DNA of 53,433 nt, from NCBI GenBank assembly GCA_002104905.1, contig MCFE01000608.1, positions 1-53,433 on the forward strand, given 5' to 3'. The notes below the pieces were generated by a model. The model was not told the DNA's origin, searched no databases, and saw nothing but the letters and a program-made list of their open reading frames with translations. This stretch comes from Basidiobolus meristosporus CBS 931.73 (Eukaryota; Basidiobolomycota; Basidiobolomycetes; Basidiobolales; Basidiobolaceae). Position 1 is the stretch's first letter; every line of letters starts with the position of its first letter. The translations under genes and the position numbers were made by a program. Below are positions 21,481-31,124 of the stretch, piece after piece.

Positions 21481-21584
21481 AGTGTAGCCTTGTTACAAAG
21501 AGGTCAAGTAGTAAAGGTTAAATCAATCTAGCTCGCATAAAGCTAGTGCTATGAACGAAGCCTAATTGAGTGGGATCGAGGTGA

Positions 21585-21591
21585 TATAAAT
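21585..21591 (+). promoter_or_regulatory. TATA box of gene X, copy A
   Basis: TATAAAT lies 34 bp before the ATG at 21626 but only 13 bp before the ATG at 21605. Other TATA boxes in this window sit 34-83 bp before their start codons. The downstream ATG is therefore favoured. Confidence 0.65.
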
Positions 21592-21625
21592 CGGCAAAAT
21601 TCGCATGAGGCTCTACCATCCAGTC

Positions 21626-22150
21626 ATGCAGCTTTCCTTCCTCTTACTAGTTTCCGCCATCGCTTCGTTGCAAGCAATCTCCGCCACCCCACTCGGTGAC
21701 TCCCAGGTAGCCTTCACCAATGAGCCATGTGTCGAACAACAGGGTGCTTGTTATCAGGACACTTCAGCCCCCAGTCAAGAATACCAGCCGTCAACTGAGG
21801 AGGGTGATGATTCGGAGATGAGTGAGCCAATGCAAACAAGCGAGACTTCGGGTGAGCAGCCAGGATTCTCTGGATTGCAAGGGTTCGACATTTCCAATCT
21901 TCAACCATCCCAAGCCTTACTGGATGACATCAATGGCCATTCCTCCAGTAAAGCCAATGCCTTGTCCAACTCAAACCAGTTCGATCAGGCGCAAGTCATT
22001 GATCAAACCCTCTACCAGCCCAAGCAGCAACAGCCCCAAATCATCATCACTCAGACAGCAGCGCGTGCGCTTAGAGGAGGGTACAAGAAGTATAAGAGAT
22101 CTGCTCGTCGCCACTTCAAAATTAGATATTTTAGTGGAAACAGACATTAA
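21626..22150 (+). CDS. Secreted protein X, copy A (174 aa, unknown function)
   Basis: The N-terminus MQLSFLLLVSAIASLQAISA is a typical signal peptide, so the product should enter the secretory pathway. After it come a short segment with two Cys, a long acidic Ser/Gln/Glu-rich low-complexity middle, and a basic tail (RALRGGYKKYKRSARRHFK, about residues 145-163). A Kex2-like Lys-Arg lies in the tail (YKR/SARR), and maturation there would release a basic C-terminal peptide. An ATG at 21605 would add seven residues, but TATA spacing favours 21626. A poly(A)-like AATAAA follows at about 22174. A close copy at 35154-35703 is broken and a deletion remnant lies at 29490-29830. Gene Y and tRNA-Leu follow in the same order in block B. 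No known family recognised. Confidence 0.75.
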   Translation: MQLSFLLLVSAIASLQAISATPLGDSQVAFTNEPCVEQQGACYQDTSAPSQEYQPSTEEGDDSEMSEPMQTSETSGEQPGFSGLQGFDISNLQPSQALLDDINGHSSSKANALSNSNQFDQAQVIDQTLYQPKQQQPQIIITQTAARALRGGYKKYKRSARRHFKIRYFSGNRH

Positions 22151-22464
22151 GTCTAGTAAAAGCAAATTTAGGAAATAAAATGAGCAACATATTACTAGGT
22201 ATACTGATGATGTACAAGTACTCAAGAATTTGCTGATATGCACACGCAGAAATAGCGTCCCTTATCGTTGTAAATAATGGCATAGTTTGTATTGAAGAGA
22301 ATTGCGTGTGATAGAACCATATATATACAGAGGCTGTCATTCCAGCGCATGCGTTTTATATGTTACAAGTTTCCTCAAAGTCCATAACAGAATGTAAACC
22401 ATGCGCAACCTAATAAGACTCACTTTATGCCTTCGGTTTAATTTTATTATATAACCTCCCATGC

Positions 22465-22471
22465 TATATAG
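22465..22471 (+). promoter_or_regulatory. TATA box of gene Y, copy A
   Basis: TATATAG lies 40 bp before the gene Y ATG. The same motif at the same distance precedes copy B (36017-36023), so the promoter was duplicated with the gene. Confidence 0.55.
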
Positions 22472-22511
22472 CGGCCTATGCAACAAACCTATTTCTCAGC
22501 CATTCTTCAGC

Positions 22512-23007
22512 ATGCGTTCTACTACCATAGCAGTGATTTGGCCTTGCCGCTCTTCAAGTTGCCGTTGCTGCCCCAATCGGCTGTTCTTCTCCATGCAGTC
22601 GCGAATATAAAAGGGTTCATTATCGCAGCTTACCTTGTGCACAGTAGGCAAACGATTGCCACCAAAACGCTCGAGTGTTACCTGTCGTTAAGCCGTCCAA
22701 TGTCCAATCCCCATTGTTGCGCCAGGTTTTCACCACGGTGACCAGAAAGCACGATAACCTGAACATTGCTAATGCCAACAGCAATAAAGGCTTCAATGCC
22801 AAGTATCAAGAAGGACCCAGTCTCGAACTGGAGGGTGGGGCCAACGCATCTGAATATGCCAAGCAAAAGGGAGCGGAGCACTCGGACGATAGTTCTTTCT
22901 CTCCCTACGCTCTGATGCAGCCCACCCAAGATGTACAATACACAACCCCTGTGGCAGAAATGCAATGCGTAGAAGATTGTTCAGAACGAAATGTTCAATA
23001 CAGTTAG
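22512..23007 (+). pseudogene. Secreted protein Y, copy A (frameshifted, long C-terminus)
   Basis: The copy starts MRSTTIAVI like copy B but has lost two bases inside the signal-peptide region (GATTTGGCC versus GATTCTAGGCC). This shifts the frame, and further stops follow. From about 22678 the original frame is open again and matches copy B (SNKGFN.KYQ.GPSLELEGG). It then runs about 37 residues beyond copy B's stop, with two Cys near the end, to 23007. Copy A thus preserves the longer C-terminus that copy B lacks. No function is known. Confidence 0.7.
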
Positions 23008-23426
23008 TGCGGTGACAATCTCGCCCAACTCAATGCGCTGAAAATGTAGGCAGCCATCACCACACTATTACTGGAAATCTTCAATCAATAAAATTCAAAT
23101 GACATTCTTGTATTTGTTGTCACTAGTGATTAGCTTTAACTGTGTCTCCAGCGCTTTTTACTGGTACATACATGTATCATGATTAGAACTGCGGGCATTA
23201 GTATTTGATATTCACTTACGTACTAAAATACTAACCCAGTCTTTAGTAATGCTACCCTCCACCGAAAAGTATGATATTAGAGAGAATATCTGTCAGTGTT
23301 ACCGGATTGATCTTGGTAACACAAATATTCGAGATTGTCAGACTGGTCAGTGACTGTTAGCATTGTGATATTTCCTTGTATGGTACGTGTAATCATTTTG
23401 TGCAAGCTTTAGGAATATAATAAAAG
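23008..23426. other. Spacer between gene Y and tRNA-Leu, block A
   Basis: The last 120 bp or so (about 23310-23420) match 36495-36605 in block B and 29836-29915 in block C (ACAAATATTCGAGATTGTCAG). No gene is seen. Confidence 0.5.
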
Positions 23427-23508
23427 TGATGAGGGTGGGGTTCGAACCCACGCCTCCGAAGAGACTGCGACCTGAACGCAGCGCCTTAGACCACTCGGCC
23501 ACCTCACC
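23427..23508 (-). tRNA. tRNA-Leu (CAG), copy A
   Basis: On the minus strand the molecule folds as a class II tRNA. The acceptor stem is GGTGAGG/CCTCATC with one G-U pair. The anticodon stem-loop is CTGCG-TTCAGGT-CGCAG, giving anticodon CAG. It has a long variable arm (CTCTTCGGAG), the T arm GTGGG-TTCGAAC-CCCAC and discriminator A. Length is 82 nt without CCA and without intron. It decodes CUG as leucine, so the nuclear code is not of the CUG-Ser type. The gene is identical in sequence to the copy at 36610-36691. Confidence 0.95.
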
Positions 23509-23517
23509 AGCCCATTC

Positions 23518-23827
23518 TGTTATGAATCGAGGGCAAGCGGAGGAGGACCGGAGGATGTCCAATACGAATCAGAGAGGTTATCTGAATAGTTGATGAACCG
23601 GTAAAAGGTTGATGCTTTATTGATAGTGTTCAAAGGAGTTTATATAGAGATAGCCTCGGAGGGAGAGCTTCCGATAACGTAGGGCAAGCTTCCAAAAGGA
23701 GGGTTCAAGATGTATTAAATAACGTGTGTATCACTGAGTGCGATTGATTGTCTGTGTGTAATTCCAGGTGTTCGATCAGTAGTGTTCAAGTGATCGGTAG
23801 TGACTAGTTAGGATTTAAATCATAACA
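23518..23827 (+). mobile_element. Solo LTR, family R1 (310 bp), 9 bp upstream of tRNA-Leu
   Basis: The ends TGTTATGAATC and TCATAACA form an inverted repeat with TG...CA termini. It is flanked by ATTC (23514-23517 and 23828-23831). It sits 9 bp from the tRNA 5' end, which is close to where Pol III starts. A second, older copy lies at 24766-25058. Confidence 0.8.
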
Positions 23828-23832
23828 ATTCT

Positions 23833-24058
23833 TGTTATGAAAGTCTGAATCCCGACCAGAACAGGCAGCAAGTTGTCGCATATAGAGATGCGTCAACACC
23901 AAAAATCATCAAAGATGATCAAAGACTGATGGGCTAAAGTAAGACAAGTTGTATGCAAATGATCGAGAAATGTATAAAAAGTAGATCCTACGCTAAAATA
24001 AAGGACAGACCTTGTTACACCAAACAGAAGGACTGGAACTGGCCTGGATTTCATAACA
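23833..24058 (+). mobile_element. Solo LTR, family L (226 bp)
   Basis: It starts TGTTATGAAAGTC and ends TTTCATAACA. It is flanked by TTCT at 23829-23832 and 24059-24062. Apart from one visible base difference near the end (GACTGG versus GACGGG), it matches the two copies at 36704-36929 and 37804-38029, so the family moved recently. Confidence 0.85.
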
Positions 24059-24062
24059 TTCT

Positions 24063-24297
24063 TGTCGTAGTATGTACTACCAAGGGTGTTAGCCGGAGAT
24101 TGGTGTTCAAAGGTCGAGGCCGGAAGGAAAGACTACTTTATTTTCTAACGTGTTTTGCTATTTTATACTTTGGTGAACTACGTTTGCTATATGCATGTCT
24201 TAGCCGTTTTGCCTAATTTTAGTAATACTCGACGGATGGTTCAGGGGTAGGTCTCTGGTTGTGATGGTTTGAAGATGCTGATGACCTAACCACGACA
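24063..24297 (+). mobile_element. Solo LTR, family R3 (235 bp)
   Basis: It begins TGTCGTAG and ends CCACGACA, an inverted repeat with TG...CA ends. The flanks are TTCT on both sides (24059-24062 and 24298-24301). It is the only copy I see in the window. Confidence 0.7.
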
Positions 24298-24300
24298 TTC

Positions 24301-24627
24301 TATTACAGAGTAAAGAGTCACTCGATGTTAAGTGACATCAACGCATACAAAGACGACTTAGTAGCCAGGGAAAAGCAAATCAAAGACAAATCACCAGACT
24401 CACAACAAGGTATAAATACCAAACAAGTAACTAAATAAAAAGGGGTTTTTTGGTTATAGGCAGAAGAGCGTAGTAGGAACGAATATTAGTTTGAATATAT
24501 TTCTACAAAGTCACCACCCTAACCTTTTAAGAGATATTCTTACACTACCCCGTCGAATCTACAAGATAACATACACGTTATCCCTTTTCGTACTCTCTAA
24601 AGGACATTACTCTTTAAGTACGTAACA
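24301..24627 (+). mobile_element. Solo LTR, family R4, copy 1 (327 bp)
   Basis: It begins TATTACAGAGTAAAG (consensus start TGTYACAAAGTAAGG) and ends GTACGTAACA. The flanks are ATTC (24297-24300 and 24628-24631). It contains GGTATAAATACC, a TATA-like palindrome, near 24410. Other copies lie at 24633, 25062, 25337, 29935 and 38034. Confidence 0.75.
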
Positions 24628-24632
24628 ATTCA

Positions 24633-24732
24633 TGTCGCAAAGTAAGGAGTTAACAAATGTTAATTGACATTAGCGCATGCAAAGACGACTCAGTAGCCCA
24701 GTAAAGAAGATAAATTGCATATACTCATAATA
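24633..24732 (+). mobile_element. LTR family R4, copy 2 (truncated)
   Basis: It starts TGTCGCAAAGTAAGG after ATTCA and stops at the palindrome at 24733. It is more like the copy at 38034 in block B than like its neighbours (both have GACTCAGTAGCCCAGTAAAG), so the two probably descend from one insertion older than the block duplication. Confidence 0.65.
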
Positions 24733-24799
24733 CCGATCCTTCTCCGCTTACCCTTGATTCATAACAGTTAAGGATCAAGGGCAAGTGGAAAAGGATCGG
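24733..24799. repeat. Inverted repeat at the R1 LTR edge (26-bp arms)
   Basis: The left arm (24733-24758) is the reverse complement of the right arm (24774-24799) with 23 of 26 positions matching, around a 15-base loop. Both arms derive from the first bases of LTR R1, so an R1 end has been copied in opposite orientation next to itself. Confidence 0.75.
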
Positions 24800-25058
24800 A
24801 GGATATTTGATAAGCATCGGAGAGGGTGATCTGAATGATTGATGAACCCGTGAAAGGTTGATACTTTATTGATAGTGTTTAGAGGGGTTTATATAGAGAT
24901 AGTCTCGGGAGGAGAGCTTCCGATAACATAGGGCAAGCTTCCAAAAGGAGGGTCCAGGATTTATTAAATAATGTGTGTATCATTGAGTGTGATTGATCGT
25001 CAGTGTGCAATTCAAGGTGTTTGATCAGTAGTGACTAGTTAGGATCTAAATCATAACA
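24766..25058 (+). mobile_element. LTR family R1, copy 2
   Basis: It matches 23518-23827 along its length (GGTTGATRCTTTATTGATAGTGTT, split in two blocks, and TTTATATAGAGATAG) and ends ATCATAACA. The first bases are altered at the palindromic junction. Confidence 0.7.
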
Positions 25059-25061
25059 TTT

Positions 25062-25440
25062 TGTCACAGGGTAAGAAGCTACTTGGTGCTAAGTAACATC
25101 AACGCATACAAAGACGCCTTAGTAGCCCGGAAAAGTAAAAGAGACAAATCACCGTACTCACAATAAGGTCTAAATACCAATTAAACAATCAAATAAAGCT
25201 CAAGTTTGGTTAGAAGTAGTAAGAACGGTAGATACGATTACGAGTCACCATCATAGCCTTTTAACAGATATTCTCACACTATCCCGTCGAATCTACCACA
25301 TAACATACACGCTATCTATCTACGTACCCCACATCTTATTACAAAGCAAGGAGTCACTCGATGCTAGGTGACATCAACGCATACAAAGTTGACTCCAGGA
25401 CAAAAGGGACAAATCACAATAAGTATAAATATATTCTATC
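25062..25440 (+). mobile_element. LTR family R4, copies 3 and 4 in tandem (both incomplete)
   Basis: Copy 3 (25062-25336) begins TGTCACAGGGTAAG and loses the usual end. Copy 4 (25337-25440) begins TATTACAAAGCAAGG and stops at ATAAGTATAAATA. Both carry the ACATCAACGCATACAAAG block. Confidence 0.65.
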
Positions 25441-26189
25441 CTTGATAATGTTAAACGATTGGTGAGTTTTGAATACAAAAACGAGATCCCCTTCACATGA
25501 AAGTTAATTCTAAATCAGAATGCAAGCGTCAAGTTTACCAGAAGCTAAGGTACAATACCTCAGTTCCTCTTACATATTTACCTTGATTATACTGATGACT
25601 GCATCTAGAGCAAGGTCACTTTAGTTGGCGATTCCATATCACTTTCATACGCATTGTCAAGTTCATATTGCTCACACAGGTGATTATTATCAAGTTAATA
25701 TTGCGCATACAGGTGACCAGAACAGCAACAGGGGTCGTTTTATTGTCTGCACCTACCCACAAGTCCTGTTTCATATTTGGCTTGCCTGCACTGACAACTA
25801 GAGTAAACACATAGATGGATTTGCTTGTCATTTCATCTATTGCGCAATAATTGACTGCAGAACTCGGAACAGGGCGACTTGTCTAATTAGAAAATGAAGT
25901 GAACGGCATAGCTTCTGAACTACTGATACTGGCTTGGCTTGGATTTTGTAAGGTTCATGACAAATAGGACAAAACGCACAAATGGGTAACCTGGAATGCT
26001 GGATGAGTAATGTATTAAGTGAAGCTAGCAAGGATTTGACAAGCCATTGACTATAGAGCATATTTACTGAGTTAGGGGCTTACACACTTATCATTGCTTA
26101 GTGATATGCCACCATCAGTATTGCCCCAAATTGCTGCTTACCAAATCAATCTAAACTTCTTGAGCATGACATAAGTTTTTCTATGAAGA
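25441..26189. other. CpG-poor stretch without recognisable gene
   Basis: Short ORFs on the minus strand (25616-25831, 25837-26061) have no motif. I consider the stretch decayed DNA at the edge of block C. Confidence 0.35.
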
Positions 26190-26229
26190 CTCATGATGAT
26201 TCATTGGCATTGCAGAGAGGAATGCCAGG

Positions 26230-26660
26230 GATAGAGAGGTGAAGATAGTTCTTGAGACCTTCCGGCCTAAAGAACATGGCTTTGTCACCTTGACGTTTGA
26301 AGTTGATCCTGGTGAAATGACTCTGTGAGCAGTACATATGAAATACCTTAACATCCACAAGAATACTGAAGCCAAGTAATCTTGGTGAAGGAGTGAAGAA
26401 GCAGACTGCTGGCATATAGAACTTAGCTTCATCACACAGGCTTCCAATGCTGTCTACCAATGCAAGCATGGACTAGCCCTAATACCCCAACTGGAGAGTA
26501 AGACTTCAATCTTACGACCTTGAATGAGGCTGATATCTCTATTACAGAAGGATACACTATTTGTTCCATACAAACCAATGTTGTGGAGAGAGGACATGAG
26601 TGGCAGTCTTGTATTCAAAGACCAGCAAGAGGCAAAGAGTGAGACGCCTGACCTATGCAA
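26230..26660 (+). pseudogene. Alpha/beta-hydrolase fragment, block C (heavily decayed)
   Basis: It aligns with the fragment at 34157-34470: GGAGTGAAG.AGCAGACTGCTGGC, GAATGAGGCTGATATCTCT and GTATTCAAAGACC.GCAAGAGGCAAAGAGTGAG (shown in pieces). Stops and indels interrupt it. Block C has lost CpG relative to block B. The family is inferred only from the better copy in block B. Confidence 0.5.
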
Positions 26661-26901
26661 TTGTATCAAAGTCATTCCCTCCATTGCCATTGCCAACATC
26701 TCCCCTACTTCCGCCGTTACTACAGTCCCTATTTCCAGCACCATTACCACAATTATGCTCGACAATATGTGTATCCATTGCGTCTTGTGCGCTACCATGA
26801 TAACAGCTAAATTTATGAGCCGTAAGATTTGAGGGGCGGACACTCTCATCAAAATTATCAACTGTCCATGCGATATTCTGTGTAGCATTTCCAGTCTTCA
26901 A
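26653..26901 (-). CDS. Hypothetical Gly/Asn-rich fragment
   Basis: The frame is about 82 codons and ends in a short Gly/Asn/Asp-rich tail (GNGAGNRDCSNGG and VGNGNGGNDFD). It has three Cys and more CpG than its surroundings. There is no signal peptide and no convincing Met start, so it may be a 3' exon or remnant. The tail recalls the secreted protein at 39187-40419, but low-complexity similarity is weak evidence. Confidence 0.25.
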   Translation of the reverse strand: MKTGNATQNIAWTVDNFDESVRPSNLTAHKFSCYHGSAQDAMDTHIVEHNCGNGAGNRDCSNGGSRGDVGNGNGGNDFDTIA

Positions 26902-27407
26902 TCATCAAAAGGTTGGCTAATGTACTGTCCTACTTGAACCAGCTACTCCCTCCAACCTACTTGTTGAGTATAGATTAGCATACGTGTTAATTCTCCTTCA
27001 AAGCCTTCACCACTGTGACGAGAAAATATGGCAACAGTTATAAATGTCTCAGTACTTTGAACCAGAACAGAACTAGTAGCAACGTAATATGTATGTTGCG
27101 TTTCAAGGGTTCATATCTGAAAGACGCACAAGACAGAACATACTTTCCCTCACTTGACCCTTACTTTACAAGCAAGCTATCCATTATGGCAAATTGTACA
27201 CCCAAATTGACAATGGTAGAACTACTCACTTCTGTCATTGGAAAGTGGAGGTAAATGTATAAGCAAAATCACTTATGAGGTTGTTGCTAATTAAACAAAG
27301 CAACGAACAATTGTGCTACAGATTGGTAAAGCTGGGTTGTGTCAAGATTGTATGTTGCAGTAGTCCCAACATTCACTCTGTGTTATAGGCTAGGCAATAT
27401 AGCAACA

Positions 27408-27645
27408 CAGGTAATCACTGGAGTATTCAGCTATTCTTCAACATGTGCTTTACTTCCATAGTAATGAATCTAGACCATGCTCCAAATCAGGTTACCATTG
27501 CCACCCAATCTGCTGTTTGTTTTCATACACTTGCAAATATAGAAGGGCACATTATTGCAGTTTACTATGTGCACAGCATGTTGATTATTGGCCTTGAAGC
27601 TAAAAGCAATGGAGTCCATTACAATTGTTTGATTTTATATTTTAC
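27408..27645 (+). pseudogene. Secreted protein Y, block C copy (decayed)
   Basis: It aligns with gene Y copies A and B from ATTCTTCA.CATG through TTGCAGTTTAC.ATGTGCACAG. CG in the other copies is often TG or CA here (TCGCGAG to TTGCAAA, ATCGCAG to ATTGCAG). The reading frame is broken and the 3' half is absent. Confidence 0.6.
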
Positions 27646-28720
27646 TTTCATTTTGTCTGTGACTATAGAACATAGTTATAACTTGGCTGATACTCATCAC
27701 CAATATTTGGGAGCTTCGGTGTATTTAGGATTGTTGCAATAATGGGGCGGTGCCTCTTTGAGCCGACCTCTTTGAACTTTGAGTTCTTGGTTGTTATCCA
27801 TTCGTCTCACTGTGAGATAGTCGTTGTTGCCTAGTGAGCCACACTCATTTGCATCCACAATCCAAACCACCAAACCTTCATAGCTATAGTTACTCAAGAT
27901 TAATGGCATATTTCATATACTGTATTCTAGACAGACTCTCACCTTCTAATGTTACCAATTGAGTAGAACCCGGGGTAGTGATAAAATAGGTTGGCAAAGT
28001 TTGGGGGTTCCCTCTGACTCATTTCTTTGTTTTGCGTACAAATTCCAATACGAGAAGACTGATTTTCTATAATGCTGAGCACGCTCAAGTGTTATAAGGA
28101 CAAGTTTTCATAATTTAGAAACTAAACGTGTCTCGGATCAGCTTGGGTAGAATGACCTATACTCAATGTGCTAATAAGTATGGTTAATGACTGTTTGTAG
28201 CGGTTATTAAAAAGCAAACATGCATTCCGGGATGAAACAGCCCACAAAGCTAAGGAGCTGCTAAGAGACAGTGATGGGTAATAATTGTGCTATAACCAAG
28301 CTTGTTCCAAGATATCAACTCATGACCAATATTTTGAGCACTTTCAGATGCAGCTCTATAATAGCACTATTTATGATAGCTTGACTCATATCTTAAAACT
28401 TGTTGAGATGATTTGTTGTCCAGTATCACAGATAGCATATTCATGAATGTTGGCTGGCCTGTAAGTCCGGAGCCATATAAAATGTTTTGGGCAGCCTCAG
28501 AAAGCCTTGTACAAGATCAAGCATGGATATTTGGTAAAACCTTGCATAACAACCGCCCACACAATTCCGCAAACTTCCACCTTAATAATCTCTGAGACTT
28601 TAGTATACTGCATCCTTTTTGACTCTGACAAAGTGGTATTGAGACATGATCCACTTAGCTTTATAGCCTAGAAAATGAGCCTCATCTGACAAGCTCCAGA
28701 GCAATTGTGCATTTACTCCA
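27646..28720. other. CpG-poor stretch without recognisable gene
   Basis: I see nothing assignable. Minor ORFs (27697-27909 minus, 28413-28595 plus) carry no motif. Confidence 0.35.
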
Positions 28721-29128
28721 ATGGATGAGGAAGCTCTTTCACCAAACAAACTAAGTGACATCTTGAAGGATCTTTTGGTCAAGCATACTAATCCCATCAT
28801 AATGACGATTCTCTTGAGTAATGCTGTCAGCCAAATTACTTTTCAGAAACTCGTCAATATCAAAGACAAGATTGGAACCGATATGAAGAACATCCTGGAA
28901 GTCACCCTTCTGGGACTGAACCGGCTACGCGTCAGCTTCCCACAACCAAAAGTATATTTTATTTTGCGAGGCATGGTCAATCTGAATAAATCAAAATATG
29001 GAGTGGTATTGTACAAAGTTAAATCATACTCGCGCATTTTAAATAATTTTTTAAAAATACCTATGACCCATGCAGAGTTACAGAATGGTAATCTTTCAAT
29101 AATTATTACAAACAGTACAAGCAATTAA
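28721..29128 (+). CDS. Hypothetical ORF, 135 aa
   Basis: An ATG-started frame of 135 codons survives in otherwise decayed DNA. The product is rich in Leu, Ile, Asn and Lys, and predicted mainly helical, with a basic middle (LNKSKYGVVLYKVKSYSR). It has no signal peptide, no Cys and no family motif. No TATA box is placed convincingly. It could be a piece of an old gene or a chance frame in AT-rich sequence. Confidence 0.25.
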   Translation: MDEEALSPNKLSDILKDLLVKHTNPIIMTILLSNAVSQITFQKLVNIKDKIGTDMKNILEVTLLGLNRLRVSFPQPKVYFILRGMVNLNKSKYGVVLYKVKSYSRILNNFLKIPMTHAELQNGNLSIIITNSTSN

Positions 29129-29459
29129 AAGGCCAATTTTCCCGCGCAAATACGACAAATATACAATGCTGTATACTGTAGTACTGCTAAAGCACTTGAA
29201 CCAAAACAGCAGAATATAATCATAATATCAGCTGAATTCCAGGTTTCTGTTCAATGTGGCAGTGATTGCACTAATCAGGACTCACAGTATACTGCGCCTA
29301 CAGAAGATACTCAATGAATCCAAAGCCAATCAATTTCCATTGTTCAGTCTATTGGTTGTCTTCAATGTAATAGACGCATAGTAAATCAATTTATGAGAAT
29401 ATTTGCATGGGTTGTACATCTGCTGTACCAGTTTGTATTGATGCTCCAAGTAGCAACTG

Positions 29460-29830
29460 GCAAGGCAACCAGGTGAAATTAATCTAGCTTGCATAAAGCT
29501 AGCATTAACAAAGGAGTGGGATTGAGGATATAATACAAATATGCAATTTTGCAAGAGACTCCACGTTCATCTTGCTAGTCTCCACCACGCATCATTGCAA
29601 GCAATTTTGACTACCCAACTTGGTGATGCAGACACAAGAATAGCGTCGCTTATTGTTGCGCATAATGACATCACCTGCACTGAAGAGAAGTATGGGTAAT
29701 GGTGATAGAACCCTAAATATACACTGAGGCCAACATTCCAGTGTATGCGTTTTGTATATTACAGGTTTCCTCGATAAAGTCCAAAAGAGAATGTGAAACA
29801 TACGTAATCTGACAAAACTCACTCTGTGCC
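29460..29830 (+). pseudogene. Secreted protein X, block C remnant with internal deletion
   Basis: The promoter side (AATCTAGCTTGCATAAAGCTAG) and signal-peptide region (about 29540-29620) match copy A. The sequence then jumps directly to the copy's 3' flank (CACAAGAATAGCGTC...TGATAGAACC), so about 500 bp with most of the coding region is deleted. Confidence 0.65.
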
Positions 29831-29835
29831 CTTTG

Positions 29836-29915
29836 GTATCACAAATATTTAAGATTGTAAGGCTGCTCAGTGACTGTTAGGATCATGATATTTCCTCTTA
29901 TGGTTGCTGCAGCCA
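29836..29915 (+). repeat. Block C copy of the tRNA-side spacer, without the tRNA
   Basis: ACAAATATTTAAGATTGTAAGGCTGCTCAGTG (in pieces) aligns with the spacer that precedes the tRNA genes at 23427 and 36610. Where the tRNA should follow, sequence jumps to a fragment of LTR R4. Confidence 0.6.
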
Positions 29916-29934
29916 TTTTTGGACATATAAATAC

Positions 29935-30090
29935 CAATCAAACAATAGAATAAAGGAGTTATTTTGTTAAGAGTGAGAAGGGCGGTAAAATTACCTTGAA
30001 TATATTTCTACAAGATATTCTCATACTACCCAGTTGAATCTACAAGATGACATACACGTTAGTCATTTACGTACTCTTTACTCATTAGTT
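29935..30090 (+). mobile_element. LTR family R4 fragment, block C
   Basis: ATAAATACCAATCAAACAAT, TTGAATATATTTCTACAAG and CTACAAGATGACATACACGTTA match the inner and 3' part of R4 copy 1. The 5' part is missing. Confidence 0.6.
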
Positions 30091-31124
30091 ACCTGACATT
30101 CTCCATGAACGTGAAAAGTTTGTAAGTGGTGCACAATATTACAAACACAGCGACTTGAAGGTAGGGGATCAGAATGAGCAAAAATCTAGTTGATTGTCAG
30201 CGTCCAAAACATTTGCGAACTATGCACTAGACCAGATAAGCTTCAGAACAGGTTATTTATATTGCAAGTCCACTTGCCAGACTCCTCTTAAGTATGGGAT
30301 CAATATACTTGATCACTTAGCGGGGGAATAGTGATAAATAAGCCCGATTACAGAGCTGTTGCTTTCAAAGGGAATCCAGATAGGTTTTTGATAAGGGATT
30401 ACACTACAGATCGGCAAAACTGGATTAGGTCAAGAGAACTGGTGGGCTCCTACACTGGGATGTCAGTAAGCCCTTTTGAGCGTCATTTTCAATGTTTGTG
30501 TACTTACTGCATCCAACTGTATAAGAAATGTGTCAATATTGGGAGTTAAATGGACTTAAATGTGATTTTTGGTTTAAGCCAACATACGGTTGTGTTATTT
30601 GATAAACGCAAAACAACTCATATTATAATTTCTCAAGCAAGGGCTTGAAGCGTGCACACAGTAATGGCACTGTTCTTACGCAGTTGGTTACTTCATAGTC
30701 AATATTTGCAGTCTAGAACAGTACATATAATGCATTTATTTTTGTTGCTTCTAATATAATGGGATTGGGCCACGAAATGAGGGAAAATTTTTCTTGATTT
30801 TTTTCCTATAAATAGAGGGCATCTGTGGTTTGGTATTGTTACAACTGTACTTTACAGGATTATGTATATAGCATATTCCCAACAAAGACACCAATGGACG
30901 GTTTGCTCATTCTGACAGCTTGTTGTTACCCAACTATCATTCAATAATCAAATCAAAATGCCAATCTATATTGCCACAAGTTCACATTGAAAAGAAACAT
31001 GCTTAAAATCTTGATTGCAAAATGGTATACTTCTTTGATTACAATTACAGTTTTCTTACCTTTAAAATCAAAATTCATAAATGAATGTACAAGTGGTCAC
31101 ACAACTTTGCATAAAGATCAGTAT
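30091..31124. other. Stretch without recognisable gene
   Basis: The ORF at 30331-30549 has no motif and no partner. The rest is AT-rich and low in CpG. Confidence 0.35.

Noticed and set aside
23347-23562. Minus-strand ORF of 71 codons over the tRNA-Leu gene
   Set aside because: Its sequence (AEWSKALRSGRSLFGGVGSN) is the translation of the tRNA itself, a common false ORF.
28843-29124. 93-codon minus-strand frame opposite the 135-codon ORF
   Set aside because: It is the mirror of the longer plus frame in AT-rich DNA. There is no motif and no start context.
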